From contig NZ_CP032286.1 in assembly GCF_002165305.2 (NCBI RefSeq), forward strand, positions 2,108,001 to 2,172,000: 64,000 nt of DNA, given 5' to 3'. Under the pieces are notes generated by a model, which was given only the letters and a program-made list of their open reading frames with translations, ran no database searches and was not told the origin of the DNA. A program made the translations under genes and the position numbers. This document shows, piece by piece, positions 26,632-34,851 of this stretch (the stretch's first letter is position 1; every line of letters begins with the position of its first letter). Source of the DNA: Acinetobacter sp. WCHA55 (GTDB lineage Bacteria; Pseudomonadota; Gammaproteobacteria; Pseudomonadales; Moraxellaceae).

Positions 26632-27859
26632 AGCGTAATGCCTCCGCAGGTTGGATTTTTGCAGCACGCATTGCAGGATAAATAGTTGCAAGGAAACTTA
26701 AAATTAAAGACAGGGACACAATGGTTAATACATCTTGCCATCTTAAATACGATGGTAAGTAATTGATAAAGTATGCATCAAACAGATGAAGCCCCATCAC
26801 ATTGTTTAACCAACCCACAAAACTACTAATGCCAGAGGCGAAAACAATGCCGAGAATTGCGCCCGATACCGTACCAATCACACCAATAATCGTACCTTGA
26901 ACCATAAAAATACGAGTAATAGTTGCAGGTGAAGCACCCAATGTTCGTAGAATCGCAATATCCGATTTTTTATCGGTCACGACCATCACCAAGGACGACA
27001 CAATATTAAATGCAGCCACCAAGACAATCAGGAAGAGTAATAAGCTCACCATGGCCTTTTCCATTTGGATCGCACTAAACAAATTTCCGTGAGTATAGGT
27101 CCAATTCGAGGCATAAAAACCGCTTGGCAGATCCATCACAATTTCATCAGCCACTTTAGGTGCTGCAAAAATATCATCCAATTTCAGGCGAATGCCTTGT
27201 GCACCATCAGGTAAACGTAACAGAGTTGATGCATCATTCAAGGCAATATAGCCCATCATCGAATCGACCTCAGCACCAATGCTGAAAATGCCCACAATTT
27301 TGAAACGTTTAAAACGCGGTACCACACCCGCTGGAGATGGCGTTGCCTCAGGTAAAACCAAAGTCACACTATCATTTAAACCTAAACCTAAGGCATCGGT
27401 CATTTGTTTGCCTAAAACAATACCAAACTCACCTTTTTTTAAGTTATCAATACCACCTTCAACCATGTGGTCTTGAATAATTGAAACCTTTTTTTCATAT
27501 TGAGGTTCAATCCCCGTGACCATAATTCCAGCCACTTGGCCTTGTGCCGTAAGCATTCCCTGCAATTGAGTAAAAGGTGCTACGCCTGTGACGTGTTCCT
27601 TTGTCTCAATTTTTTTTGCAAGTTCAGGCCAATCTGTTAAAATTTGTGTTGAAGAAACAGTAGCTTGAGGTATCATTCCAAGTACACGTGTTTTCAGTTC
27701 TCGGTCGAAACCATTCATTACAGATAAGACTGTAATAAGTACAGCCACACCCAGTGTCAGACCGATCATCGAAACCAGTGCAATAAAAGAAATAAAGTGG
27801 TTGCTACGCCGTGCGCGAGTATATCTCAACCCTATATACAGCGAGATTGGTTTAAACAT
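26624..27859 (-). CDS. lolC: Lipoprotein-releasing ABC transporter permease LolC/LolE family (LolF-type)
   Basis: The 411-residue protein has one N-terminal membrane helix (about 25-48, ending in the conserved VLSVMNGFDRELKTRVLG), a large periplasmic MacB-like domain (about 50-260), then three membrane helices in the FtsX domain (about 270-400). It forms the LolCDE-type transporter with LolD. Only one permease gene is present at this locus, which fits the LolDF arrangement described for some bacteria including Acinetobacter, where one permease forms a homodimer. The neighbouring PilZ gene starts only 24 bp away, divergent. Confidence 0.92.
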   Translation of the reverse strand: MFKPISLYIGLRYTRARRSNHFISFIALVSMIGLTLGVAVLITVLSVMNGFDRELKTRVLGMIPQATVSSTQILTDWPELAKKIETKEHVTGVAPFTQLQGMLTAQGQVAGIMVTGIEPQYEKKVSIIQDHMVEGGIDNLKKGEFGIVLGKQMTDALGLGLNDSVTLVLPEATPSPAGVVPRFKRFKIVGIFSIGAEVDSMMGYIALNDASTLLRLPDGAQGIRLKLDDIFAAPKVADEIVMDLPSGFYASNWTYTHGNLFSAIQMEKAMVSLLLFLIVLVAAFNIVSSLVMVVTDKKSDIAILRTLGASPATITRIFMVQGTIIGVIGTVSGAILGIVFASGISSFVGWLNNVMGLHLFDAYFINYLPSYLRWQDVLTIVSLSLILSFLATIYPAMRAAKIQPAEALRYE

Positions 27860-27883
27860 ACCATCTAGTCCGAGGTCATAATT

Positions 27884-28453
27884 ATGGAAAATTTACAGCA
27901 TCAAAACGTTCAAACGGAACGTCGTGTGATGTCACGAATCGATGCGGCCTTGAGAATTAACTATCAGATCATTTCTGATGATGTTGCCCTGAATGACCCT
28001 TACGATCCTAATTTTGTTTTGCCACGCTATTTTCTACTACTCGCAGAATTAGATCAATTTGATCATGCCCTAAACTACGAATTAGAACAATTATCTGAAA
28101 AAGATCAACAAATTGCTCGAATATTATCCCTATTTAATCAAAAATTAAACCTGATCACGGGGTCTTTGTATGACACAATTGTACAAACCATGTTACCTAC
28201 GCCTGAACATGTGAACTTTTCAGAAAGTGGTTTGAGTTTCTATAGTGAAAAACAAATTCAAGATGGTACTTATATCCACTTAACCTTGAGCCACCCTGAA
28301 AACTTCTTCCATATTGCAGCCATTGCACAAGTGGTGTATAGCAACGCAGAAGAAAATGATAAATATCGTACGGGAGCATACTTTATTACCTTGCACCCGC
28401 AAGATCGTGTCAAATTGGCTGACTGTATTTCTTTGGCTGTCGAAGATCATTAA
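27884..28453 (+). CDS. PilZ domain protein with an insertion
   Basis: The 189-residue protein carries c-di-GMP-binding PilZ motifs: ERRVMSRI (basic motif at about 12-19) and NFSESGLSF (N-x-S-x-x-G at 111-116). The spacing between the motifs is about 93 residues, far more than in a plain PilZ domain. The insert is largely helical (YFLLLAELDQFDHALNYELEQL, then FNQKLNLI). This resembles atypical PilZ proteins that oligomerise through added helices. It is divergent from lolC with a 24-bp gap. The partner is not known. c-di-GMP binding is a prediction. Confidence 0.8.
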   Translation: MENLQHQNVQTERRVMSRIDAALRINYQIISDDVALNDPYDPNFVLPRYFLLLAELDQFDHALNYELEQLSEKDQQIARILSLFNQKLNLITGSLYDTIVQTMLPTPEHVNFSESGLSFYSEKQIQDGTYIHLTLSHPENFFHIAAIAQVVYSNAEENDKYRTGAYFITLHPQDRVKLADCISLAVEDH

Positions 28454-28468
28454 AGCCAGAACCTTGGA

Positions 28469-29380
28469 CTAGTTTTGGCTTTTTAACTTTTGGGCAAGCG
28501 TCCGACTTGCCTGAAGATCTCTATAAAAATAAACAAACAAACCTGACAGTAAAACCACTGCTCCCAAAACCACCATCATCGAGAGTTTTTCCTGATTCAG
28601 CACAGCACCTATAAATAGCGCAATCATTGGTGTCATGACGGTAGTCAATGATAAAGTCGTGGGTTGAATTTTCTGCACCAATTTAAAATAACAAAACATT
28701 GCAATCAATGATGCCATGATGACCGTATATAGCAGAGCTAAGCAGGTTTTCAAATCGGGCATTTGCTGCGGCGCATGCTGCCAAATAAACGGCACAATAC
28801 AGATAGCCACTAATGTCGACACCAAAATTGAACCTGTCGCTTGTGCAATGGGCTCAATATTCGCATTGACTTTTTTCACCCAGAAAATAGAAGCTGCATA
28901 AGAAAATACACTGAGTAACATCAGCCCAATTCCAAATGGATGAACATGCTGTGCTGTACCTGCAAGGCAAATGATCGCAAGTCCCAATAGTGCAATACAC
29001 ATTCCAAACCACTGCATCGCACTCAAATAAGTCTTAAAGTAAAAACGTCCGATCAGCCCTGCCATAATCGGTGCTAAGCCAAACATCAAGGCAATCATGC
29101 CTGAACTAATATAGTTGGTGGCAACATAGGTAAAAAACTGCGAACCAATCAAGCTAAAAGAACCAGCCAAATAACTATGCCAAGCGACTTTATCGGTAGG
29201 GAACTGTCGCTTTAACACTAGTAACAAACAAATAGCCAAAGGCAATGCGATGAAAAAACGTAATACCAATGCCCACAGCATATGTAAATCGGTCACACTC
29301 CACACAATCGCTAAAGGCGTTGTGGACCAAATAAAAACCAATAACCCATAGGTTGCCATCAAATTGGTTTTAGAAGACAT
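28469..29380 (-). CDS. DMT-superfamily (EamA) transporter
   Basis: The 303-residue membrane protein has about ten hydrophobic segments and two EamA halves, as in RhaT/YdcZ-type exporters. It opens MSSKTNLMATYGLLVF; the two internal repeats run about residues 8-138 and 150-285. Members export amino acids or other small metabolites. The substrate cannot be inferred. I use ATG 29380, with a TTG two codons upstream as the alternative. It is 13 bp after the yaiI-like gene and probably cotranscribed. Confidence 0.87.
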   Translation of the reverse strand: MSSKTNLMATYGLLVFIWSTTPLAIVWSVTDLHMLWALVLRFFIALPLAICLLLVLKRQFPTDKVAWHSYLAGSFSLIGSQFFTYVATNYISSGMIALMFGLAPIMAGLIGRFYFKTYLSAMQWFGMCIALLGLAIICLAGTAQHVHPFGIGLMLLSVFSYAASIFWVKKVNANIEPIAQATGSILVSTLVAICIVPFIWQHAPQQMPDLKTCLALLYTVIMASLIAMFCYFKLVQKIQPTTLSLTTVMTPMIALFIGAVLNQEKLSMMVVLGAVVLLSGLFVYFYRDLQASRTLAQKLKSQN

Positions 29381-29393
29381 AATCAACTCGATG

Positions 29394-29864
29394 CTAAATG
29401 GTGGTTTTACGTTTTTGCTTTTGAATGGTTTGGTCTAAAGAACTAGAAAATTCTCGTTTATCACGCTCAGAAATAGGCGGTGGGCCACCTGTTTGAACAC
29501 CTGCCCCACGTAAGGTATCCATAAAGTCCCGTAAATGCAGTCGAGCTTTAACATTCGCGGTGGTGTAAATTTCACCACGAGGATGAATTGCGATTCCCCC
29601 CTTTTCAATCACTTGTGCGGCAAGCGGAATGTCCTGAGTAATTACAATATCATTGGCTTGCATGCGATCGACAATTTCTTGATCAGCCGCATCTGCCCCA
29701 CTCATTACTTGAATTGAGCTAATGCGAACGGAAGGCGTAATCCCTACATTTTGGTTTGCCACGAAAGTGACTTCAAGCTGATAACGGTCAGAAGCACGTA
29801 AAATCACTTCACGTAAAATTTTAGGCAATGCATCTGCATCGACCCAGAGTTTAAATGGCAGCAC
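29394..29864 (-). CDS. yaiI: YaiI/YqxD family protein (DUF188)
   Basis: The 156-residue protein opens with [21 protein letters not shown] and carries [16 protein letters not shown] and [10 protein letters not shown]. This Asp-rich pattern (DAD, GADAAD, D) suggests a PIN-like nuclease fold. Members are conserved but their activity is not established. The C-terminal end is basic (KQKRKTTI). It lies upstream of the EamA gene in the same direction. Confident family call, unknown function. Confidence 0.88.
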   Translation of the reverse strand: MLPFKLWVDADALPKILREVILRASDRYQLEVTFVANQNVGITPSVRISSIQVMSGADAADQEIVDRMQANDIVITQDIPLAAQVIEKGGIAIHPRGEIYTTANVKARLHLRDFMDTLRGAGVQTGGPPPISERDKREFSSSLDQTIQKQKRKTTI

Positions 29865-30129
29865 TGTGCATCCATAAACAAAAGAAACTGCCTTAGTCTA
29901 ACAAACTCAGTGTTTTAGCATAATAGATAAAACCACTCAAAATCGCTTATACAAAGCTCGCTTCATACTTTTTAAGTATCAAGAAGAAATACTTTGCCTT
30001 TTTATCTGCCAAATAAAGTACGGCTTTACTCTTTTTTGATGATTTTCCAGTAAAAATATAATAAAGGACTTGAAATATAGAAATAACCCTCGATTTAATA
30101 GGGATATATAACCTCATTCAATCGTGCAT

Positions 30130-31062
30130 ATGAACAATCAAAATAGTCCAGAAATAATCACCATTGATGACCAAAACTTTGGTAGCCACGTCGAGCATTG
30201 GAGTTTACTCACAGATCACCCTGCACAAGATGTACCCAAATGGTTAGGTTTAGCTTTAAATGCACCAATCATGCCGATGGGTTTATGCCAAACTGAACAA
30301 GATATGGATGCAGGTTGCTGGCTCATTCAAGGTCCAAGTCAAGCGGCTGTTCAGCTGACTCAAGTCATCGCGGTTGAAGACAATAAACCCAAAGCTGTTA
30401 AAACTGCATTTCCAAGTTTTAATAGCCCCTATAAAGTGTCGGCTGTGGTTGAACGCATTATTCGCGGTCAATCCAACACACAAGCCGTTTTACGCTTGAA
30501 CTTAGGCAATAACAGTATCGTCTACGCTTATGACAGCCTGTATAGCGTCAATCATGCTCAATACCAAAAAGACCAAACCTATATTGCACATCTGAATGCA
30601 TGGGCATATGAACTGGAAGCAGTCGCAGAGCACGAGCAACTGGTGGTTGATGACCCTGCATCGATTAAACATCATCGTGCTTTGAACGATATTTTAGCAG
30701 CAAACAATGGCATTGCTCCTGCAAACCTTCAAGAACAGATTGATGCATGGGAACCAAAGTCGGATGATGACAAAGAACCTGTGACTGTCGATTTTTCAAA
30801 AATGGTCGCTTATTTGTATGGTGAAAAGATCGGTCAGGAAGATGAGGCATGGTTCCAAGGAAATATTGTTGGCAAAACCAACATGCAATTTATGGAACAA
30901 GACTACACCTTGCTTGATGTTGCCTTGATTCATGAAGACAACCAACCTGCGACACTGATCCGTATCGCTACTAAAAATCCAGAGTATGCCAACTTTAATA
31001 TTGGACAATACATTCGCGGCAACATTTGGATTCAAGCCAATATTTATTCATTAAATCAATAA
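30130..31062 (+). CDS. Conserved hypothetical protein, two similar-looking halves
   Basis: A 310-residue soluble protein without signal peptide or membrane helix. I start at ATG 30130; a GTG two codons upstream is less likely. No known family is recognised. Both halves end in a similar beta-rich pattern: YQKDQTYIAHLNAWAYELE at about residues 140-158 and FNIGQYIRGNIWIQANIY at about 290-307. This hints at an internal duplication. The middle (about 190-220) is acidic and linker-like. A terminator follows at 31077. Nearby genes give no functional hint. Confidence 0.75.
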   Translation: MNNQNSPEIITIDDQNFGSHVEHWSLLTDHPAQDVPKWLGLALNAPIMPMGLCQTEQDMDAGCWLIQGPSQAAVQLTQVIAVEDNKPKAVKTAFPSFNSPYKVSAVVERIIRGQSNTQAVLRLNLGNNSIVYAYDSLYSVNHAQYQKDQTYIAHLNAWAYELEAVAEHEQLVVDDPASIKHHRALNDILAANNGIAPANLQEQIDAWEPKSDDDKEPVTVDFSKMVAYLYGEKIGQEDEAWFQGNIVGKTNMQFMEQDYTLLDVALIHEDNQPATLIRIATKNPEYANFNIGQYIRGNIWIQANIYSLNQ

Positions 31063-31076
31063 TTTATAAAAACAAT

Positions 31077-31124
31077 CCAACGTAAACTCTGCAAGATTGA
31101 TGTATAGGCTACGTTGGTTTTTTT
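31077..31124 (+). terminator. Terminator after the 310-residue gene
   Basis: CCAACGTA (31077-31084) pairs with TACGTTGG (31110-31117) and seven T residues follow. The loop is long (25 nt), so strength is uncertain. Confidence 0.6.
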
Positions 31125-31168
31125 ATATCAGCACGATTTATTTTAATTTGAATTTATTTGTATAAAAC

Positions 31169-31230
31169 TTATCCACACATTTTATTATCTCTTGCTATTT
31201 TAAATTCATTTAAAATAGCACTTATCCACA
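31169..31230. promoter_or_regulatory. Two consensus DnaA boxes flanking a perfect palindrome
   Basis: TTATCCACA occurs at 31169-31177 and again at 31222-31230, in the same orientation and 53 bp apart (about five helical turns). Between them TGCTATTTTAAA (31193-31204) and TTTAAAATAGCA (31209-31220) form a perfect 12-bp palindrome with a 4-bp centre. The surroundings are very AT-rich. A DnaA-binding site is a strong sequence match; its role is unknown. The rest of this 416-bp gene-free stretch holds smaller inverted repeats at 31323-31336 and 31408-31437. Confidence 0.6.
31193..31220. repeat. 28-bp palindrome TGCTATTTTAAA-ttca-TTTAAAATAGCA
   Basis: Perfect 12-bp arms around a 4-bp centre. It could be an operator, a cruciform or a weak terminator. 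It has no T-run on either strand, so a terminator is the least likely reading. It ends two bases before the second DnaA box. Confidence 0.7.
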
Positions 31231-31478
31231 GTTTTAAATTTAATTATCTTATTTTAATGATGAAAAATAGAATTCTAAGTTCTATGACTTTCAGATAGTT
31301 AGTTATTGGCAGGTACTGGATTCTGAGTTAATTCAGCATAAACTTGAATATTTAAGTGATTATGTATAGTGGAGATCTGATTATTTTTAATTAGTACTTT
31401 ATTTAAGCATTTTTTTATGTTAAAAATAAAAACATGCAATAGGATTTTAACGATAATTAAATCGGAATAAAAACTTCC

Positions 31479-31619
31479 ATGAAAATTATGCAAGAAGAAA
31501 ATATACAGCATGTTGAACATCAATTAGAAAAGCGTTATCAGCTTGACGCTTATTCGTGCATGTTTTTTGTGTTAGGCATGATGATTTCTGCCTACTTCTT
31601 ACATCAGTTCATCCTGTAA
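31479..31619 (+). CDS. Small membrane protein (46 aa)
   Basis: A 46-codon frame starts at ATG 31479. Its N-terminal half is charged (QEENIQHVEHQLEKRY). Its C-terminal half is one membrane helix (about 27-43, MFFVLGMMISAYFLHQF). A convincing terminator follows 26 bp after the stop, supporting a real short gene. The ribosome binding site is weak (GGAAT). No family is recognised. It would be an inner-membrane protein with a short cytoplasmic helix. Confidence 0.55.
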   Translation: MKIMQEENIQHVEHQLEKRYQLDAYSCMFFVLGMMISAYFLHQFIL

Positions 31620-31644
31620 CTGATTTCACCTCGCAGCCCAATTC

Positions 31645-31671
31645 AAAAAAGCCAACTTTGTTGGTTTTTTT
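31645..31671 (+). terminator. Terminator after the 46-residue gene
   Basis: AAAAAAGCCAAC (31645-31656) pairs with GTTGGTTTTTT (31660-31670) around a TTT loop, with a T-run. Between here and 31875 I see no further gene. Confidence 0.85.
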
Positions 31672-31875
31672 ATGTCTAGAATATCTTCTACGCCGTATCA
31701 CTGGATCATTCTTTTCATGTTCTACGCTAAGAAACATGGCACCTACAAAATTACTAATCTCTCATAAGCAAAGTTGCACCCTCCCCCATACTCGTCGCAC
31801 TCACCTACCACCACACAAATTGCTGAAATGTTTTAGACATTGAGACATACAATAAAAAATAGCAATTTTAGATAT

Positions 31876-31904
31876 AAAAAAACCTGCAAGTCTAAACTTA
31901 CAGG
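31876..31904 (-). terminator. Terminator after sthA
   Basis: CCTGCAAGT (31883-31891) pairs with ACTTACAGG (31896-31904), with one T-G mismatch. Seven A residues at 31876-31882 give the U-run on the minus strand. Confidence 0.85.
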
Positions 31905-31925
31905 CCTCTGAAAATACTATAAAAA

Positions 31926-33341
31926 TTAGAACAAACGGTTCATACCATTTAAGGTCGCTACACGATACGCTTCAGCCATCGTAGGATAGTTAAATGTCGT
32001 TTCGACGAAATAATTGATGGTATTGTTTGGACTATTCATCACTGCTTGACCAATGTGAATAATTTCCGAAGCGTTATTACCGAAACAATGTACACCCAGC
32101 ACTTCCAAAGTTTCGCGGTGGAATAAAATTTTCAATTCACCCACTGTGTCACCTGTAATTTGCGCACGCGCCAAATGACGGAAAGAAGCCTGACCGACTT
32201 CATACGGAATTTTTTCTTCAGTTAACTCTTGTTCAGTTTTACCAATCGAAGAAATTTCTGGAATGGTATAAATTCCAGTCGGAATATCAACCACAGGTTC
32301 TACCCCTACTTCACCGCTCATGTTTGCACCTGCACAACGACCTTGGTCATATGCAGCAGAAGCCAGTGAAGGCCAACCAATCACATCACCCGCAGCGTAA
32401 ATGTTTTCCACTTCGGTTTGGTATTGGTCATTGACTGTAATTTGACCACGACTGTTTGGTGTAATACCAACATTTTCCAAACCTAAGCCATCTGTATTTC
32501 CAGAGCGACCGTTACACCACAAAATAGCATCTGCTTTAATTTTCTTACCGCTTTGCAAATGTAGCACCACGTGATCATCATACGTTTCAAGATGATCAAT
32601 CTGCTCATTATGGCGAATCAAGACACCTTGTTGACGCAAGTGATAAGACAAGGCATCAGAAATTTCATCGTCTAGATAACTCAGCAATTTGTGCTGTGTA
32701 TTAATCAAGTCAACTTTATGATCGAGTCCAATGAAAATAGACGCGTATTCACAGCCAATCACACCCGCACCATAAATAATGATTTTTTGGATCGAATAAT
32801 CGAGGTCTAAAATTTTATCTGAATCGAATACACGCGGATGGTTAAAATCAAGCGCCGCAGGACGGTATGGACGGCTACCCGTTGCGATCACAATTTGTTT
32901 GCACATGATCGTTTCTTTGATGCCTTCAGGGCTAAATACTAAAACCGTATTCTGGTCTTGAACATAGGCACGACCGTGGTAAATATCAATTTTATTGCGG
33001 TCATAAAAACGTGAGTGTGTATCAACCTGTTGCTGAATCACTTTATGTGCATTTTGAAGCACTTGCTTCATTGTAAACTGACGCCAGTCGCCCATTTTTT
33101 TAAACATTGGGTCACGGCGATAACGGATAATACTCGATACCGTTTGACGTAAAGCTTTACTTGGAATGGTCCCCACGTGGGTACAGTTACCACCGAGCTG
33201 CTCACGTACATCCACAATCGCTACACGCTTTCCAGATTTGGCAAGTTTCATTGCCGCGCCTTCACCCGCAGGGCCTGAACCTAGAACGACCGCATCGTAC
33301 TTAACGAAAGTTCCACCAACGACCTCTTTTTTACGTGGCAT
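31926..33341 (-). CDS. sthA: Soluble pyridine nucleotide transhydrogenase
   Basis: The 471-residue flavoprotein of the pyridine nucleotide-disulfide oxidoreductase family has the FAD motif [12 protein letters not shown] (about 20-31). [16 protein letters not shown] lies at about residues 50-65. In disulfide reductases this segment has CxxxxC; here the second Cys is Thr (C-THVG-T), the SthA signature. The enzyme moves hydride between NADPH and NAD+, balancing cofactor pools. The length is typical. It is divergent from lipA. A terminator follows at 31876. Confidence 0.93.
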   Translation of the reverse strand: MPRKKEVVGGTFVKYDAVVLGSGPAGEGAAMKLAKSGKRVAIVDVREQLGGNCTHVGTIPSKALRQTVSSIIRYRRDPMFKKMGDWRQFTMKQVLQNAHKVIQQQVDTHSRFYDRNKIDIYHGRAYVQDQNTVLVFSPEGIKETIMCKQIVIATGSRPYRPAALDFNHPRVFDSDKILDLDYSIQKIIIYGAGVIGCEYASIFIGLDHKVDLINTQHKLLSYLDDEISDALSYHLRQQGVLIRHNEQIDHLETYDDHVVLHLQSGKKIKADAILWCNGRSGNTDGLGLENVGITPNSRGQITVNDQYQTEVENIYAAGDVIGWPSLASAAYDQGRCAGANMSGEVGVEPVVDIPTGIYTIPEISSIGKTEQELTEEKIPYEVGQASFRHLARAQITGDTVGELKILFHRETLEVLGVHCFGNNASEIIHIGQAVMNSPNNTINYFVETTFNYPTMAEAYRVATLNGMNRLF

Positions 33342-33549
33342 TCAACGCTCCTTCTTCAAAAACTTATTACTTATCTTAGGCATATTATGACGTAATTGCA
33401 GGCAATTTGCTGTATTTAGCTTACATATATTAAGTGATAACCACATTTAGTAAATGAATAGTATTTCCGCCCTATCAATTCGCATTTCCGCTATACTAAT
33501 ACTGCTATTTTTAGCATCTCCCCCGTCAAAAACAGTGGAATAGTTGAAT

Positions 33550-34563
33550 ATGTCTGAAAACCGTAAACCTGAGCAGGGTATCAAACTTCGTGGCGCAGAA
33601 AAGGTCGCGCGTATACCTGTAAAAGTTATTCCTACGGTTGAAACACCACGCAAGCCGGATTGGATTCGCGTGAAAATGGCAGCACCCGAAGAAGTGCAAC
33701 GCATTAAATCAACCCTACGTGAACAAAAACTGCATACCGTTTGTGAAGAAGCAGCATGTCCTAACCTACCTGAATGTTTTGGGGGGGGTACTGCAACCTT
33801 TATGATTATGGGTGACATTTGTACACGTCGTTGTCCTTTCTGCGACGTGGCACATGGCCGTCCAAATGCACTTGACGCAGACGAACCACGTCACATGGCC
33901 GAAACGATTTCAAACTTAGGTTTAAAATATGCCGTGATCACCTCTGTAGACCGTGATGACTTACTTGACGGTGGTGCGCAGCACTTTGTTGATTGTATTA
34001 AAGAAGCACGTGCGTTAAGCCCGAATACTTTACTTGAGATTTTGGTACCTGACTTCCGTGGTCGTATGGACATTGCGCTTCGCATTATGACTGAGTGTCC
34101 ACCTGATGTGTTTAACCATAACATTGAAACTGTGCCGCGTTTATACAAAGCGATGCGTCCAGGTTCAGACTACCAACACTCTTTAAATCTGTTAAAAATG
34201 TTTAAAGAATATTGCCCTGACGTTCCAACCAAATGTGGTTTGATGGTCGGTATTGGTGAAACTGAAGAAGAAGTCATTTCACTTTTAGATGACTTGCATG
34301 CACACGGCGTTGACTACGTAACGATTGGTCAGTATTTACAGCCTTCAAAAGAGCATGCGCCGATTGACCGCTTTGTTACGCCAGAAGAATTTGAGCGTTA
34401 CACTGCACATGGCCAAAAGCTAGGCTTTAGAAATATTTGGGCAGCACCGATGGTTCGCTCAAGCTACTTCGCTGACCGCCAATACTATGGCGAACCTGTA
34501 CCAGCAGTACGTCGTAAAGTAGATCCTGCGAAAAAGATTGCTGTTCAAACGATTGAAGCTTAA
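33550..34563 (+). CDS. lipA: Lipoyl synthase
   Basis: The 337-residue radical-SAM enzyme has the auxiliary cluster cysteines C65, C70 and C76 ([12 protein letters not shown]), the radical-SAM C91-C95-C98 (CTRRCPFC), and the C-terminal RSSY motif. It inserts two sulfurs into octanoyl groups to make lipoate on dehydrogenase complexes. I start at ATG 33550; an upstream TTG is less likely. A terminator follows at 34599. lipB is not in the window. Confidence 0.97.
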   Translation: MSENRKPEQGIKLRGAEKVARIPVKVIPTVETPRKPDWIRVKMAAPEEVQRIKSTLREQKLHTVCEEAACPNLPECFGGGTATFMIMGDICTRRCPFCDVAHGRPNALDADEPRHMAETISNLGLKYAVITSVDRDDLLDGGAQHFVDCIKEARALSPNTLLEILVPDFRGRMDIALRIMTECPPDVFNHNIETVPRLYKAMRPGSDYQHSLNLLKMFKEYCPDVPTKCGLMVGIGETEEEVISLLDDLHAHGVDYVTIGQYLQPSKEHAPIDRFVTPEEFERYTAHGQKLGFRNIWAAPMVRSSYFADRQYYGEPVPAVRRKVDPAKKIAVQTIEA

Positions 34564-34598
34564 TTTCCTGTTGTGTTAAACAGTTAAATACAAAAATT

Positions 34599-34626
34599 AA
34601 AAGCCCTCATACGAGGGCTTTTTTAT
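34599..34626 (+). terminator. Terminator after lipA
   Basis: AAAAGCCCTC (34599-34608) pairs with GAGGGCTTTT (34613-34622), followed by more T residues. Confidence 0.9.
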
Positions 34627-34851
34627 TACGAACTTCGTTCTTTATATTTTTCAATTACGTATTCATACATTTCTAACACAGTTATTGCTCAAAAAACGCC
34701 CTAATCTAATTCAAAGTCTAAAATAATCGTGATGCTACACATCACATCAAATTCATTTTATTACACCTTTTAGTCTACGTTCTGTCTTATTTTCCATGAA
34801 ATTTTATAAAACGTATGACTCACCTCACGGTGTAAACAACGGGAGGTTTCA

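Noticed and set aside
31677..31775. 32-codon ORF after the small membrane gene
   Set aside because: No ribosome site and sits in a spacer after a terminator.
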